Of a stretch of 64,000 bases of DNA, positions 1 to 7,681 are shown in pieces. Each line of letters starts with the position of its first letter. The stretch's first letter is position 1. Source of the stretch: Tenacibaculum singaporense (GTDB lineage: Bacteria > Bacteroidota > Bacteroidia > Flavobacteriales > Flavobacteriaceae); contig NZ_CP032548.1 in NCBI RefSeq assembly GCF_003867015.1, positions 806,001 through 870,000 on the forward strand, given 5' to 3'. The notes under the pieces are model-generated. The model saw only the letters and a list, made by a program, of their open reading frames with translations, did not search any database and was not told the DNA's origin. The translations under genes were made by a program, and so were the position numbers.

Positions 1-685
1 TTTAGAGCACATGGTGGATGTGGTGTTGCAATTTGAAGGAGACCGAAATCATACCTACCGAATTTTACGCTCACAAAAAAACCGTTTTGGTTCTACTGCT
101 GAATTAGGAATCTACGAAATGCTATCAGATGGGTTGCGAGAAGTTTCTAATCCTTCAGAAATCTTAATTTCAAAAAAAGATGCTGATTTAAGTGGAACTG
201 CAATTGCATCCACCCTAGAAGGAATTCGTCCGTTAATGATAGAAATTCAAGCGCTTGTTTCAACAGCGGTTTATGGAACTCCACAAAGAACTACCACAGG
301 ATATAACTTAAAACGCTTGCATATGATTTTGGCGGTGTTAGAAAAGCGTGCAGGATTCAAGTTAGGAGCGAAAGATGTATTTTTAAATGTTACTGGTGGA
401 ATTCATGTAGACGATCCAGCAATAGATTTAGCGGTGGTAGCAGCGATTTTATCATCAAACCAAGATTTAGCCATCAATCCAGATGTGTGTTTTGCAGCTG
501 AAGTTGGTTTAGCAGGCGAAATTCGTCCTGTTTCTAAAATAGATCAACGAATAACCGAAGCTGAAAAGTTAGGGTATAAAACCTTTGTGACTTCAAAATA
601 CAATAAGATTACGAGCAAAAATCATTCTATAAAACTGATTTTAGTAAGTAAGATTGAAGAGGCTTTTGCTACGTTGTTTGCTTAA
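1..685 (+). CDS. radA: DNA repair protein RadA, C-terminal part (5' end outside window)
   Basis: This is the C-terminal portion of RadA/Sms, a RecA-like ATPase that acts in branch migration during recombinational repair. The reading frame is open from base 2 (Leu-Glu-His before the first visible Met at 11), so the gene enters from the left edge and Met 11 is not the start. The RadA-specific KNRFG motif follows the segment that reads FEGDRNHTYRILR. The rest is the Lon-protease-like domain, with the segments LNVTGGIHVDDPAIDLAVV and GLAGEIRPV that are typical of RadA. The Walker A part and the N-terminal zinc finger lie outside the window. The gene ends with TAA and is followed by a repeat cluster, not by a clear terminator. 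Assignment is firm because motif order and spacing match the family. Confidence 0.95.
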   Translation, partial: LEHMVDVVLQFEGDRNHTYRILRSQKNRFGSTAELGIYEMLSDGLREVSNPSEILISKKDADLSGTAIASTLEGIRPLMIEIQALVSTAVYGTPQRTTTGYNLKRLHMILAVLEKRAGFKLGAKDVFLNVTGGIHVDDPAIDLAVVAAILSSNQDLAINPDVCFAAEVGLAGEIRPVSKIDQRITEAEKLGYKTFVTSKYNKITSKNHSIKLILVSKIEEAFATLFA

Positions 686-718
686 GTTTTAATTTAACTA
701 AATATTCTTTTTTTAACA

Positions 719-770
719 TGTCAGTTCGAGTGATTTTTTCTGATGAGAAGAAGAAAAAAATGTATCGAGA
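719..770 (+). repeat. Short dispersed repeat, copy 1 (inverted orientation)
   Basis: This unit begins TGTCAGTTCGAGTG and ends TGTATCGAGA with an A-rich spacer between. It is the reverse-complement arrangement of the unit at 785-829. It lies between the convergent radA and PBP genes. The paired ends resemble the REP-like elements common in Flavobacteriaceae intergenic regions. There is no coding content. Confidence 0.7.
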
Positions 771-784
771 ACCTACTAATGACG

Positions 785-829
785 TCTCGATACAATTCCG
801 ATATAGTATCGGAATCACTCGACGTGACA
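785..829 (+). repeat. Short dispersed repeat, copy 2, with internal palindrome
   Basis: This unit starts TCTCGATACA and ends CACTCGACGTGACA. Between the ends is a near-perfect hairpin, TCCGATA-tag-TATCGGA, at about 797-813. The same ends occur at 7586-7636 and, in reverse, at 719-770. It looks like a REP/BIME-type palindromic unit. Confidence 0.72.
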
Positions 830-849
830 TTTTAACATCATTGAATAGT

Positions 850-888
850 TCTCGATACATCTCACTTTGGTCGATACTCGAACTGACA
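850..888 (+). repeat. Short dispersed repeat, copy 3
   Basis: This unit starts TCTCGATACA and ends ACTCGAACTGACA, with a shorter interior than the other copies. Together with copies 1 and 2 it fills most of the 228-base gap between radA and the penicillin-binding protein gene. No other feature is visible in that gap. Confidence 0.65.
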
Positions 889-913
889 GCATTTTTGTAT
901 TGTTTACATTAAA

Positions 914-3100
914 TTATTCTCCCTTTTTCTTTCCAAAAAGTCTGTTGAAAAATCCTTTAATTCCTTTTTCTCTGTATGGGGGACAGTCGATTGAGGAAGA
1001 TATTTTTTCTGGTATATCAAAAGAGCTTAAGTATTTTTCCTTTAGTTCGGGTGTATTTTCTATTTCTTTTAGAATGTTGGCTACAATAGGCAGTGCTAAA
1101 GAAGAACCAGAACCATTTCCGCTAGTAAAATGTACGTCATTTTTAGAGGTCCCTACCCAAGTCCCGAGAACAATATTTGGTGTGTATGCCATAAACCAAG
1201 CATTGGTATAGTCTTGTGCAGTTCCTGTTTTACTGGCTAGTGGATTTTTAATTTTATACCTATTTCTTATGCTAGCTCCTGTTCCTTGTTCAACAGCTTG
1301 TTGTAAAATAGTGGTTAAGGTTTGCGCGCTTTCTTTAGTGAATACTCTTTTGGCTTTTTGGGCTTCGCTTTCGTAAATGATGTTTCCTTCTTTATCGGTA
1401 ATCTTGCTAATCATATACAAGTCATTCATTTCACCATTATTGGTAAAGGCACCGTAAGCTCTTGTGGCTTCAAATAGCGATAAATCTAGTGTGCCTAAAG
1501 CAATAGAAGGAGTGTCGTCAGTAATCTCTGGGAATAGTAACTTTTCACAAGTGTCAATCAGCCACTCTTTTTCTAGTTTAAAATATAGGTTTACACTAGG
1601 GATGTTCATAGACTTTATCAACGCATACCACATGGCAACTTTTTTATCAGGAGTTGAGCTATGGTCGGCATTTTTCGGTTTCCAATTATCGTATTCTGGA
1701 TAGGTTTTTTCTTCGTTTTCAAAATAATCACACGGAGAAATTCCATTTTCTAGCGCTGTAGCGTATAAAAATGGTTTAAAGGCAGAGGCTATTTGACGGT
1801 GCGATAACACCATGTCAAAGGGAAGCGTGTTAAAATTATTTCCACCCACCCAACTAATCACTGCTCCGTTTTTCGGATTCGTAATCAAAACAGAAGCATT
1901 TAGCATTTTATCATAATACCAAAGACTGTCAATTTTATTACCAGTAATGGTTTTTGTGCTATCCCAATCAAAGAGTTGAATAGTTCTATTTTGTTTGTCG
2001 TCTTCTGTAAACTGCTGCTTTTTTAACCATCTATTTTTTAGTCTGTTTGAAGCTAATTCTTTGTCTAATTGTTGTTGCTTGATGATGAGTTGTTCCTTAG
2101 CAGATTTTTCTGCAATTTTTTGGATATCGTAATTCAGTGTTGTATGAATTTTTAATCCGTCGGTTTCTAAATTATAAGAAGTATTGGTGCTATCATTTAT
2201 TTTTTTTACAATTTCTACTGCTTTTTTCTTCATTTGATAGGTAAAATAACCAGCTGTCGCATTTACATCAAGGTTTTTGTAGTTAAGTGTAATAGGTAGT
2301 TTTTGTAAACTGTCGGTAACTTTATTACTTAAATAGGCTTCGCTATTCATTAACTGAAGAACTGTATTGCGACGTTTTTTTGCGTTCTCTGGATTTAATC
2401 TTGGGTTGTAATAGGTGTTGGCTTTTAACATTCCCACAAGTACGGCAGACTCCTCAATGTGTAATTCGCTAACTGATTTGTTAAAAAATCGATTAGCAGC
2501 CGATTCTACTCCAAAGTTGTTTTCTCCAAAAGGAACCGAGTTCAAATACAACAACAAGATTTCATCTTTGCTGTACAGTTTCTCCATACGACTGGCAATG
2601 ATGAGTTCCTTGATTTTGTTGATAGGCATGCTCAAAAAACCATGGTATTGCCTTCCGTATAGGTTTTTAATTAACTGTTGTGTAATGGTGCTTCCGCCAC
2701 CACCTGAGGCGTCTTGTAGTAAAATACTTCTAAAGAAAACACGTGCATAGCTTTGACCATCGTAACCGTTATGTGAGTAAAACCGTTTATCTTCTGTAGC
2801 TATTAAAGCTTCTTTTAGGTGATTTGGAATTTGTTCTAGTCGAACATTGGTTCTATTTTCAGCAAATAGTTTTCCAATAATTACCTCGTCGGATGAATAA
2901 ATTAAAGAAGCTTCTTCATTGATGATAGATGTCAATTCTTCTTTATTAGGGAGCTTCCCAAAGACTTCAAAATATACTAACGAAAATAATACTACTACTA
3001 AAAGAACTCCAAACAGTATTAATCCTGTAGCGTATTTTAACAAAAGAGTTAATTTCTTATTTCCTTTAAGTTGAAGTTGTATTTCTTTCAATATTTTCAT
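914..3100 (-). CDS. Penicillin-binding protein 1A-type transglycosylase/transpeptidase
   Basis: This is a class A high-molecular-weight PBP that polymerises lipid II glycan strands and cross-links their peptides on the periplasmic face of the inner membrane. It has a short cytoplasmic tail, one membrane anchor (about residues 20-46), and a GT51 domain with the catalytic pair E103/D104 in ATEDKRFYSHNG and the motif GGSTITQQ at 135-142. The transpeptidase domain follows, with SAFK at 439-442 (nucleophile S439), SMN at 497-499 and KTGT at 624-627. All signature motifs are intact and 728 residues is normal for the family. The gene is monocistronic, convergent with radA across the repeat cluster. 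Whether it is the mrcA or pbpC equivalent cannot be settled from sequence alone; the domain arrangement suits PBP1A. Confidence 0.93.
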   Translation of the reverse strand: MKILKEIQLQLKGNKKLTLLLKYATGLILFGVLLVVVLFSLVYFEVFGKLPNKEELTSIINEEASLIYSSDEVIIGKLFAENRTNVRLEQIPNHLKEALIATEDKRFYSHNGYDGQSYARVFFRSILLQDASGGGGSTITQQLIKNLYGRQYHGFLSMPINKIKELIIASRMEKLYSKDEILLLYLNSVPFGENNFGVESAANRFFNKSVSELHIEESAVLVGMLKANTYYNPRLNPENAKKRRNTVLQLMNSEAYLSNKVTDSLQKLPITLNYKNLDVNATAGYFTYQMKKKAVEIVKKINDSTNTSYNLETDGLKIHTTLNYDIQKIAEKSAKEQLIIKQQQLDKELASNRLKNRWLKKQQFTEDDKQNRTIQLFDWDSTKTITGNKIDSLWYYDKMLNASVLITNPKNGAVISWVGGNNFNTLPFDMVLSHRQIASAFKPFLYATALENGISPCDYFENEEKTYPEYDNWKPKNADHSSTPDKKVAMWYALIKSMNIPSVNLYFKLEKEWLIDTCEKLLFPEITDDTPSIALGTLDLSLFEATRAYGAFTNNGEMNDLYMISKITDKEGNIIYESEAQKAKRVFTKESAQTLTTILQQAVEQGTGASIRNRYKIKNPLASKTGTAQDYTNAWFMAYTPNIVLGTWVGTSKNDVHFTSGNGSGSSLALPIVANILKEIENTPELKEKYLSSFDIPEKISSSIDCPPYREKGIKGFFNRLFGKKKGE

Positions 3101-3187
3101 TGTACAAAATAACGAATTCTAGTTGGTAAAATTGTAAGAGTGTAATATAATGGTTTGGGTTAAGAGAGGTGTGGTTAGAGATTGGTT

Positions 3188-4224
3188 TTAATTTGTAAGA
3201 GCGCTTTCAATTATAGAAAAAGTTTTATTTACGGGATTTATTTCTGCTTTTATTCCGTAGGGAATTGTGAAAGTAGGGCAAGTATGTCCAAAATCCATTT
3301 TTGTAATTATTGGTAAATCTGTTAAACCAGCTTCGTCTCTAATTACTTGAATTAATGCTTTCTCATATTCTACTACATATTGATTATTGTATGGTCTACC
3401 AACTATTAATCCTTTGATATTATGTATAATGCCAGAAGCAACATAGTTTCTTAAAATCCAAAGAAAATAATGAGGAGGCATCATTGCTTCTGATGTTTCA
3501 AAAAACAATATTTTACCTTTCCAATCTGAAGGGCTTACCCATAATTTTGTGTCTTTTAAGGTTTCTAAAACATCAAAACACCCCCCCCTAATAGCTCTCC
3601 AGATACTGTTTTTGTACCCTGTAAAAACTTCCATCCATTGGGTTTTGTTAATTGTCTTGATATATTTTGGTTTTCTGGATTCTCCCATTCTAATCGTTCA
3701 GATGTCCAACCTTCAGTATTAGGGCTAATTTTCCCTATAATTTTATTAGAAAATAAAGTTTGGTTAATGTCATCTATTTGGTATTGATGCATTCCATTAT
3801 TTTCAGCAAATCCAACAAGTGTTGAAGTTCCATAAAAAGATGTTACTCCCGCTTTATAAAAACAAAAATGTGTTACAGTAGAATCTGAGAAACCAATAAA
3901 AATTTTCGGGTTTTTTCTAATAATATCTAAATCGATAAAAGGTAGCATTCTTATGCTGTCGTCTCCTCCAATGTTAGAAATGATTGCTTTTATAGACTTG
4001 TCCTCAAGAGCTTCCATTAAGTCTTCAGCTCTTGCTTTTGGGTTTTCATAAATCCATTTAGCAGGTTTTAACGCATTTCTAGTTTCAACAACTTCTAAAT
4101 CAAAATTATCTTGTATCTGTTTTTTTCCTATTTGATATCTATTAGGTATTTCTCCAGCACCTCCCCATGATAAAGAAATTGTAGCTACTTTATCTCCTTT
4201 TTGTAATTTTTTTGGTTTTATCAT
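3188..4224 (-). pseudogene. S66 family LD-carboxypeptidase, frameshifted at an 8-base homopolymer
   Basis: Two overlapping reading frames together encode one S66 (LdcA/MccF-type) peptidase, an enzyme family that cleaves L,D bonds of murein tripeptide-tetrapeptides or related amides. The N-terminal frame starts best at ATG 4224 (MIKPKKLQKGDKVATISL) and carries the GFSDST nucleophile motif. It runs into a stop just after GELLGGG. The C-terminal frame resumes with GGCFDVLETL and carries the FFETSE glutamate and the FGHTC histidine. The break is a run of eight C on the plus strand (G in the sense strand) at 3581-3588. Restoring nine G would give one open frame of about 345 residues. All three catalytic positions survive, so this is either a recent inactivation, phase variation or a sequencing indel. 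A second, intact S66 gene lies at 41433-42419. Confidence 0.85.
3581..3588. repeat. Homopolymer tract of eight C/G within the S66 gene
   Basis: Eight consecutive C on the plus strand (G in the sense direction of the S66 peptidase) lie exactly where the reading frame changes. Such runs are rare in this AT-rich sequence and are prone to slippage. Confidence 0.9.
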
Positions 4225-4310
4225 GGTTGTTTTTAAAAGTGTTTTTATGGTTGTAAGTTTATAAAAAACTTTATTTTTTGGAGGCGAAGTTAACCTTTTT
4301 TGCAATAAAA

Positions 4311-4330
4311 AACCTCGCTAAAGCGAGGTT
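4311..4330 (-). terminator. Hairpin terminator after arsM
   Basis: This is a perfect stem AACCTCGC/GCGAGGTT with a 4-base loop, followed in the minus-strand direction by a run of T. It sits 21 bases downstream of the arsM stop. The same stem sequence recurs at 37697-37719 and 39218-39240. Confidence 0.75.
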
Positions 4331-4351
4331 CAGAACTAAAGTAGTTTATGT

Positions 4352-5320
4352 CTAACAACATCCACCACCATCGTAATGATAGGTAGATTCTGAGAAAAAT
4401 ATATCGTCTCTTCCTAACGCTTTTAAAGCTGCGGCTGTTTTATCACAAATCGCTAACGGTTGGTTTTTTAATAAGGTGTGTCCTGCTCCGTCATCAAAAT
4501 AGTCTTCATCTCCAAAGTAAATGGCAGCTTTACCTGTAAATACACATGGACCATCAGCAGGCATTGGATCTTTAATCGCTGCTACTTCAATCGATTCGAT
4601 ATAAATCAATTCATCCGTAGGATAATTCTTAGGGTCTAAAATTCTGTATGGTTTACGTGCTCTAATTTCAATAGTTCCAAAACCAGCATCCGTCAGCATT
4701 TTTACATATTCTGCAATTGGTAAACTACCACTTAAACATAAGGCACGCAAACGCTCATCGTTACGTAACGTTTCGTTCATGGGTTGCTCACACGTAGGAT
4801 CACTCATAACCAAACGTCCGTGGGGTTTTAACACGCGATACATTTCAGCAATGGCTTTTTTCAACTCTTCAGCTTTAAAAATGTTGAATAAACAGTTTTG
4901 AGCAGCTACATCAATTGAATTATCTTCTACTGGCAAGTGTAAAGCGTCTCCTTTTCGTAAATCGACAAACTCACTTTTAAACCAATCGTTTTGTGCTTCA
5001 GCTTCAATAAAATTCTTTTGAGAAGCTTCCAACATTTCATCTACCACATCAATTCCTATTACCCCGTTTTTCTGACGTGAGAAATACGCAAATTGTAATA
5101 ATTCCATTCCGCCACCAACACCTACGTATAATATTTTAGGATTGTTGGTTAAATCGCGAGCATGCACAGTAGAACCACATCCGTAGTTCATTTCTTGCAT
5201 AATTTTAGGAATTTTTAATCCTGGTAACTCCCAAATAGGGTTTGTTGTACAGCATAAACCAACATCTGGAGTTAACGCTGCTTCTTTGTATACATCTTTG
5301 GTGGTTTCTAAGTAACTCAT
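4352..5320 (-). CDS. arsM: Arsenosugar-type arsenite methyltransferase ArsM
   Basis: This is a SAM-dependent methyltransferase predicted to methylate arsenite to mono- and dimethylarsenite in the cytoplasm, supplying the substrate of ArsS. The SAM-binding loop is LYVGVGGGM at about 64-72. Arsenic-binding cysteine candidates include C23/C24 (in VGLCCTTNP), C48 (in NYGCGSTVH), C143, C177 and C195. The extreme C-terminus is GGGCC. The N-terminus (MSYLETTKDVYKEAA) matches the arsenosugar branch of ArsM known from cyanobacteria and Bacteroidota and not the classical ArsM of soil bacteria. Length of 322 residues is usual for this branch. Its neighbours are a nucleoside phosphorylase, the TIGR04282 transferase and ArsS, which support the pathway assignment. 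A hairpin terminator follows at once. No ArsR-type regulator gene is visible nearby. Confidence 0.9.
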   Translation of the reverse strand: MSYLETTKDVYKEAALTPDVGLCCTTNPIWELPGLKIPKIMQEMNYGCGSTVHARDLTNNPKILYVGVGGGMELLQFAYFSRQKNGVIGIDVVDEMLEASQKNFIEAEAQNDWFKSEFVDLRKGDALHLPVEDNSIDVAAQNCLFNIFKAEELKKAIAEMYRVLKPHGRLVMSDPTCEQPMNETLRNDERLRALCLSGSLPIAEYVKMLTDAGFGTIEIRARKPYRILDPKNYPTDELIYIESIEVAAIKDPMPADGPCVFTGKAAIYFGDEDYFDDGAGHTLLKNQPLAICDKTAAALKALGRDDIFFSESTYHYDGGGCC

Positions 5321-5424
5321 ATTTTTAAGATTAAAGACCGCTTCGCTGTTAGATAAAAGAATAAAGACTTGTGTTGTTTGTCTAGGTTCTTGAGTCTAAT
5401 AGCCTTGCTTTATAATTTGTTTGT

Positions 5425-5531
5425 TGTCATTGCGAGCCTTTCGACTGTCGCTCAAGACATGCTTAAGCGAGAAATCTCAAGGTTGGATGTTATTCCCATT
5501 AATAATATTTCTTCACTATGTTCGGAATGAC
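5425..5531. repeat. REP-like mosaic element upstream of arsM
   Basis: The element begins GTCATTGCGAG and ends CGGAATGAC, imperfect terminal inverted repeats. Inside it carries a CCTTTCGACTGTCGCTCAAG segment and GCGAGAAATCTC. These are the building blocks of the repeat family common in Flavobacteriaceae. It fills the 212-base gap between arsM and the nucleoside phosphorylase. Nothing else is seen in that gap. Confidence 0.75.
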
Positions 5532-5532
5532 G

Positions 5533-6351
5533 TTATAATTCATTAATTAATTCTTTAAAAAGCGTAATCATTTTAGGTTCTGCTTTTCCAGCAACTTCAA
5601 TGATTTCGGTAATATCTACAGGTTGTAAATTTTTAGGGTCACATTCATCGGTTAATACCGAAACGGCTGCACACGGAATGTTGAGTTGTTTTGCTACGAT
5701 AACTTCAGGCACAGTACTCATTCCAACCGCATCTACTTCTAAAATTTGTAACATTCTGTATTCAGCTCTGGTTTCCAATTGCGGACCTACAACACTAGCG
5801 TATATACCTTCTTTCAGGTCTATGTCGTTCGCTTTAGCAATAGCTTTCATTTTTGTATTCAATTTTTTTGAATACGGTTCTAACATATCGGCAAAAATAT
5901 TTCCAAACTCGTTTGCTCCTTTAAAGGCTAGGGGAGAACCTCCTTGTAAATTCAAGTGATCTTCAAGCAACATCAAATCTCCTTTTTTATAAGAAAGGTT
6001 GATAGCGCCTGCAGCATTAGAAACTAACAAAGTTCTAATACCTAGTGCGTGCATAGTTCTAATACCGTAGGTCACTTCCCATAGATTGTACCCTTCGTAC
6101 ATATGGAAACGACCAGACATAACCACTACTTTTTTACCCGATAAGGTTCCGTAGATTAATTTTCCTGAATGAAATTCTACAGTTGCTTGTGGAAAGTGTG
6201 GAATGTCAGCATACGGTACTTCTTGTTCAATGGTTATTTCATCGACTAATTTCCCTAAACCTGTTCCTAAAACAATTCCTATTTCTGGGTTGGTAATTCC
6301 TTTGTGTTGAAGAAATTCTTGTGTTTCTTGTAGTTGTTGTTTTTTTAGCAT
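5533..6351 (-). CDS. Purine nucleoside phosphorylase (class I, PNP type)
   Basis: This enzyme cleaves purine nucleosides with phosphate to give free base and ribose-1-phosphate. Family hallmarks are visible: the phosphate-binding GTGLGKL near residue 30, the central stretch VVMSGRFHMYEGY, LLVSNAAGAIN, and the base-recognition segment VVGPQLETRAEYR followed by DAVGMSTVPE. Length of 272 residues is normal. It sits between arsM and the TIGR04282 gene. In that setting it could remove adenine from the 5'-deoxyadenosyl-arsenic intermediate made by ArsS, which is inference from context; a general purine salvage role is equally compatible with the sequence. No related second copy is visible in this window. 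Confidence 0.9.
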   Translation of the reverse strand: MLKKQQLQETQEFLQHKGITNPEIGIVLGTGLGKLVDEITIEQEVPYADIPHFPQATVEFHSGKLIYGTLSGKKVVVMSGRFHMYEGYNLWEVTYGIRTMHALGIRTLLVSNAAGAINLSYKKGDLMLLEDHLNLQGGSPLAFKGANEFGNIFADMLEPYSKKLNTKMKAIAKANDIDLKEGIYASVVGPQLETRAEYRMLQILEVDAVGMSTVPEVIVAKQLNIPCAAVSVLTDECDPKNLQPVDITEIIEVAGKAEPKMITLFKELINEL

Positions 6352-6385
6352 TTTATATTGTGTTTGTCATTGTGGGGAGTGACGG

Positions 6386-7021
6386 TTAGTTTAAAAATTG
6401 ATTGAATACTGGGTTGTTTTTGATGTCGTCAAAAACATCTACATCATTTAAGGTTTCTAACAAATGTACTGATTCGTTTTGTAAATCGTTTAAAGTATCT
6501 TTTCTAACAGTTGAGGTTCCCCAGTCTTTATTTTGAAAAATATTAGCATGGAGTTTTTTCATGCCTAATAGGTAATAACCACCATCTTCTGCAGGCCCCA
6601 TAACTACATCATTAGAATTCAATTTTTCATAGGCTTGATTGATGTGTTCGGAAGTTAAATCAGGCAAATCGCTACCAATAATTACAGCTTTTTCATATCC
6701 AGTAGAAAATGCTTGTTGAAAAGCATTGAGCATTCGTACACCTAAATCGCTTCCTTCTTGTTGATACTTTTGATATACTGGAGCATCCCAAATATCATTA
6801 TCTCTAATTTTTACAGAATAATATACGGCTTTGTCACAAGATAAATTTTGGGTGACTTGTTTTGTGTGTTCTAATAAGAATTTATAAATATCTAACGCAG
6901 CTTCGTCTCCAATTGTTTTAGCTAAACGTGTTTTTACTTTACCTAATTTAGGGTTTCGAGTAAATATTAAAAGAAGATTTCTCGACTGCTCTCGAAATGA
7001 CACTTCATTTTGATTATTCAT
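6386..7021 (-). CDS. TIGR04282-family arsenosugar biosynthesis glycosyltransferase
   Basis: This is a GT-A-fold sugar-transferase-like protein of the DUF2064/TIGR04282 family, which is associated with arsenosugar loci. Visible motifs are LLLIFTRNPKLGKVKTRLAK at the N-terminus, IIGSDLPDLT in the middle and MGPAEDGGYYLLGM before the C-terminus, all typical of the family. I place the start at ATG 7021, with GGAG upstream. The ATG overlaps the rhodanese stop (sense ATGAATAA), so the two genes are translationally coupled; an upstream in-frame Met is not needed. Residues 7-16 (VSFREQSRNL) are encoded by a dispersed repeat unit (6974-7001), whereas family members usually start just before NLLLIF. 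The catalytic role in adding the sugar is inferred from family and context. Confidence 0.88.
   Translation of the reverse strand: MNNQNEVSFREQSRNLLLIFTRNPKLGKVKTRLAKTIGDEAALDIYKFLLEHTKQVTQNLSCDKAVYYSVKIRDNDIWDAPVYQKYQQEGSDLGVRMLNAFQQAFSTGYEKAVIIGSDLPDLTSEHINQAYEKLNSNDVVMGPAEDGGYYLLGMKKLHANIFQNKDWGTSTVRKDTLNDLQNESVHLLETLNDVDVFDDIKNNPVFNQFLN
6974..7001 (-). repeat. GTCATTTCGAG-type repeat inside the start of the TIGR04282 gene
   Basis: In the sense direction the unit begins GTCATTTCGAGAGCAG and ends AGAAATCTT. It matches the core of the common flavobacterial intergenic repeat and shares building blocks with 5425-5531. Here it is translated in frame and supplies the second to fourth turns of codons after the start. 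Confidence 0.8.
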
Positions 7022-7529
7022 ATATTTTTTCTCCTTTGTGTAACCATTTGCTCCATTCTTTATTGAAAGCATGGACTTTTTCTGTAGGGTTGTTTTGTAG
7101 GTTAACGATTGTGTTTCCTTGGTTTTTCCATTCGAAAATACCACCATATAGGTTAAAAATGTTGGTGAAACCTTCTTTTTGTAGCTTTTCAGCAATGTCT
7201 TCTGAACGAATTCCTAACGAGCAATACACTACAATTTTGGTGTTTTTGCCCTTAGGGAGTTTTGCTAAGGTGTTTTTTAAATTAAAAAGATCATAACCGA
7301 CACAAATAGCATTTTTAAGATGACTGACTTTGAATTCTTTAGATTCACGAGCATCTAGTATAATAATGCCGTTACCTTGAGCGGAGTCGAAAGGCTTTTC
7401 TTTTTGTAGTTCACTAATAGAAATATACGGAACACTTTCAGTATTATATTTTTTTAATAACTGTTCTAGGTTCTTTTGTGAAAAAGAATTTACGGATACT
7501 AAAAATATGAGAAAGATGAGGTTTTTCAT
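7014..7529 (-). CDS. Exported rhodanese-like domain protein
   Basis: This is a single rhodanese domain, a fold that carries sulfur or binds oxyanions, with the active-site loop VVYCSLGIRSED (C103, counting from the start at 7529). The N-terminus MKNLIFLIFLVSVNSFSQ is a clear signal peptide, so the protein should act in the periplasm. An in-frame Met 12 bases further upstream (7541) is less likely because it adds MFLN ahead of the signal. Residues 45-53 (KPFDSAQGN) come from a dispersed repeat inserted just before the conserved IIILDARE strand. The gene overlaps the following TIGR04282 gene by 8 bases and so shares a transcript with it. Its part in arsenosugar metabolism is unknown; a periplasmic arsenic or sulfur role is conjecture. 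Confidence 0.85.
   Translation of the reverse strand: MKNLIFLIFLVSVNSFSQKNLEQLLKKYNTESVPYISISELQKEKPFDSAQGNGIIILDARESKEFKVSHLKNAICVGYDLFNLKNTLAKLPKGKNTKIVVYCSLGIRSEDIAEKLQKEGFTNIFNLYGGIFEWKNQGNTIVNLQNNPTEKVHAFNKEWSKWLHKGEKIYE
7375..7394 (-). repeat. CCTTTCGACTCCGCTCAAGG repeat inside the rhodanese gene
   Basis: The 20-base unit reads CCTTTCGACTCCGCTCAAGG in the sense direction and encodes PFDSAQG in frame. It is a well-known flavobacterial repeat core, and related segments lie at 5436-5455 and 8793-8862. Confidence 0.8.
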
Positions 7530-7585
7530 ATTTAAAAACATTCAACGGTGTTTGATAAAACCTATAGAGAATTAAAGTGATTACA

Positions 7586-7636
7586 TCTCGATACAATTTT
7601 TCTTCCAAAATGTCAGAAAAACCACTCGATGTGACA
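7586..7636 (+). repeat. Short dispersed repeat, copy 4
   Basis: The unit begins TCTCGATACA and ends CACTCGATGTGACA, matching the ends of the copy at 785-829 but with a different interior. It occupies the 150-base gap between arsS and the rhodanese gene. Nothing else is recognised there. Confidence 0.7.
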
Positions 7637-7681
7637 TTATTTTACTTTTACATAACTTCATTGTTTCATTAATTCATTGGG

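Noticed and set aside
335..420. Separate protease gene in the C-terminal part of radA
   Set aside because: The Lon-like fold is the normal RadA C-terminal domain and the catalytic Ser-Lys dyad of Lon is not needed.
719..888. Possible CRISPR array
   Set aside because: Units are in both orientations, with unequal spacing and different interiors; no cas gene is present.
669..912. Short reading frames on both strands in the radA-PBP gap
   Set aside because: They run through the palindromic repeat units, have no family resemblance and owe their openness to the inverted repeats.
2415..2750. Antisense ORFs in long genes such as the PBP, tex and the VWA genes
   Set aside because: They are shadows of the conserved coding frame with no start signals or family resemblance.
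3188..3688. Two independent S66 genes instead of one broken gene
   Set aside because: Each lacks half of the fold, and they join without gap or overlap at the homopolymer.
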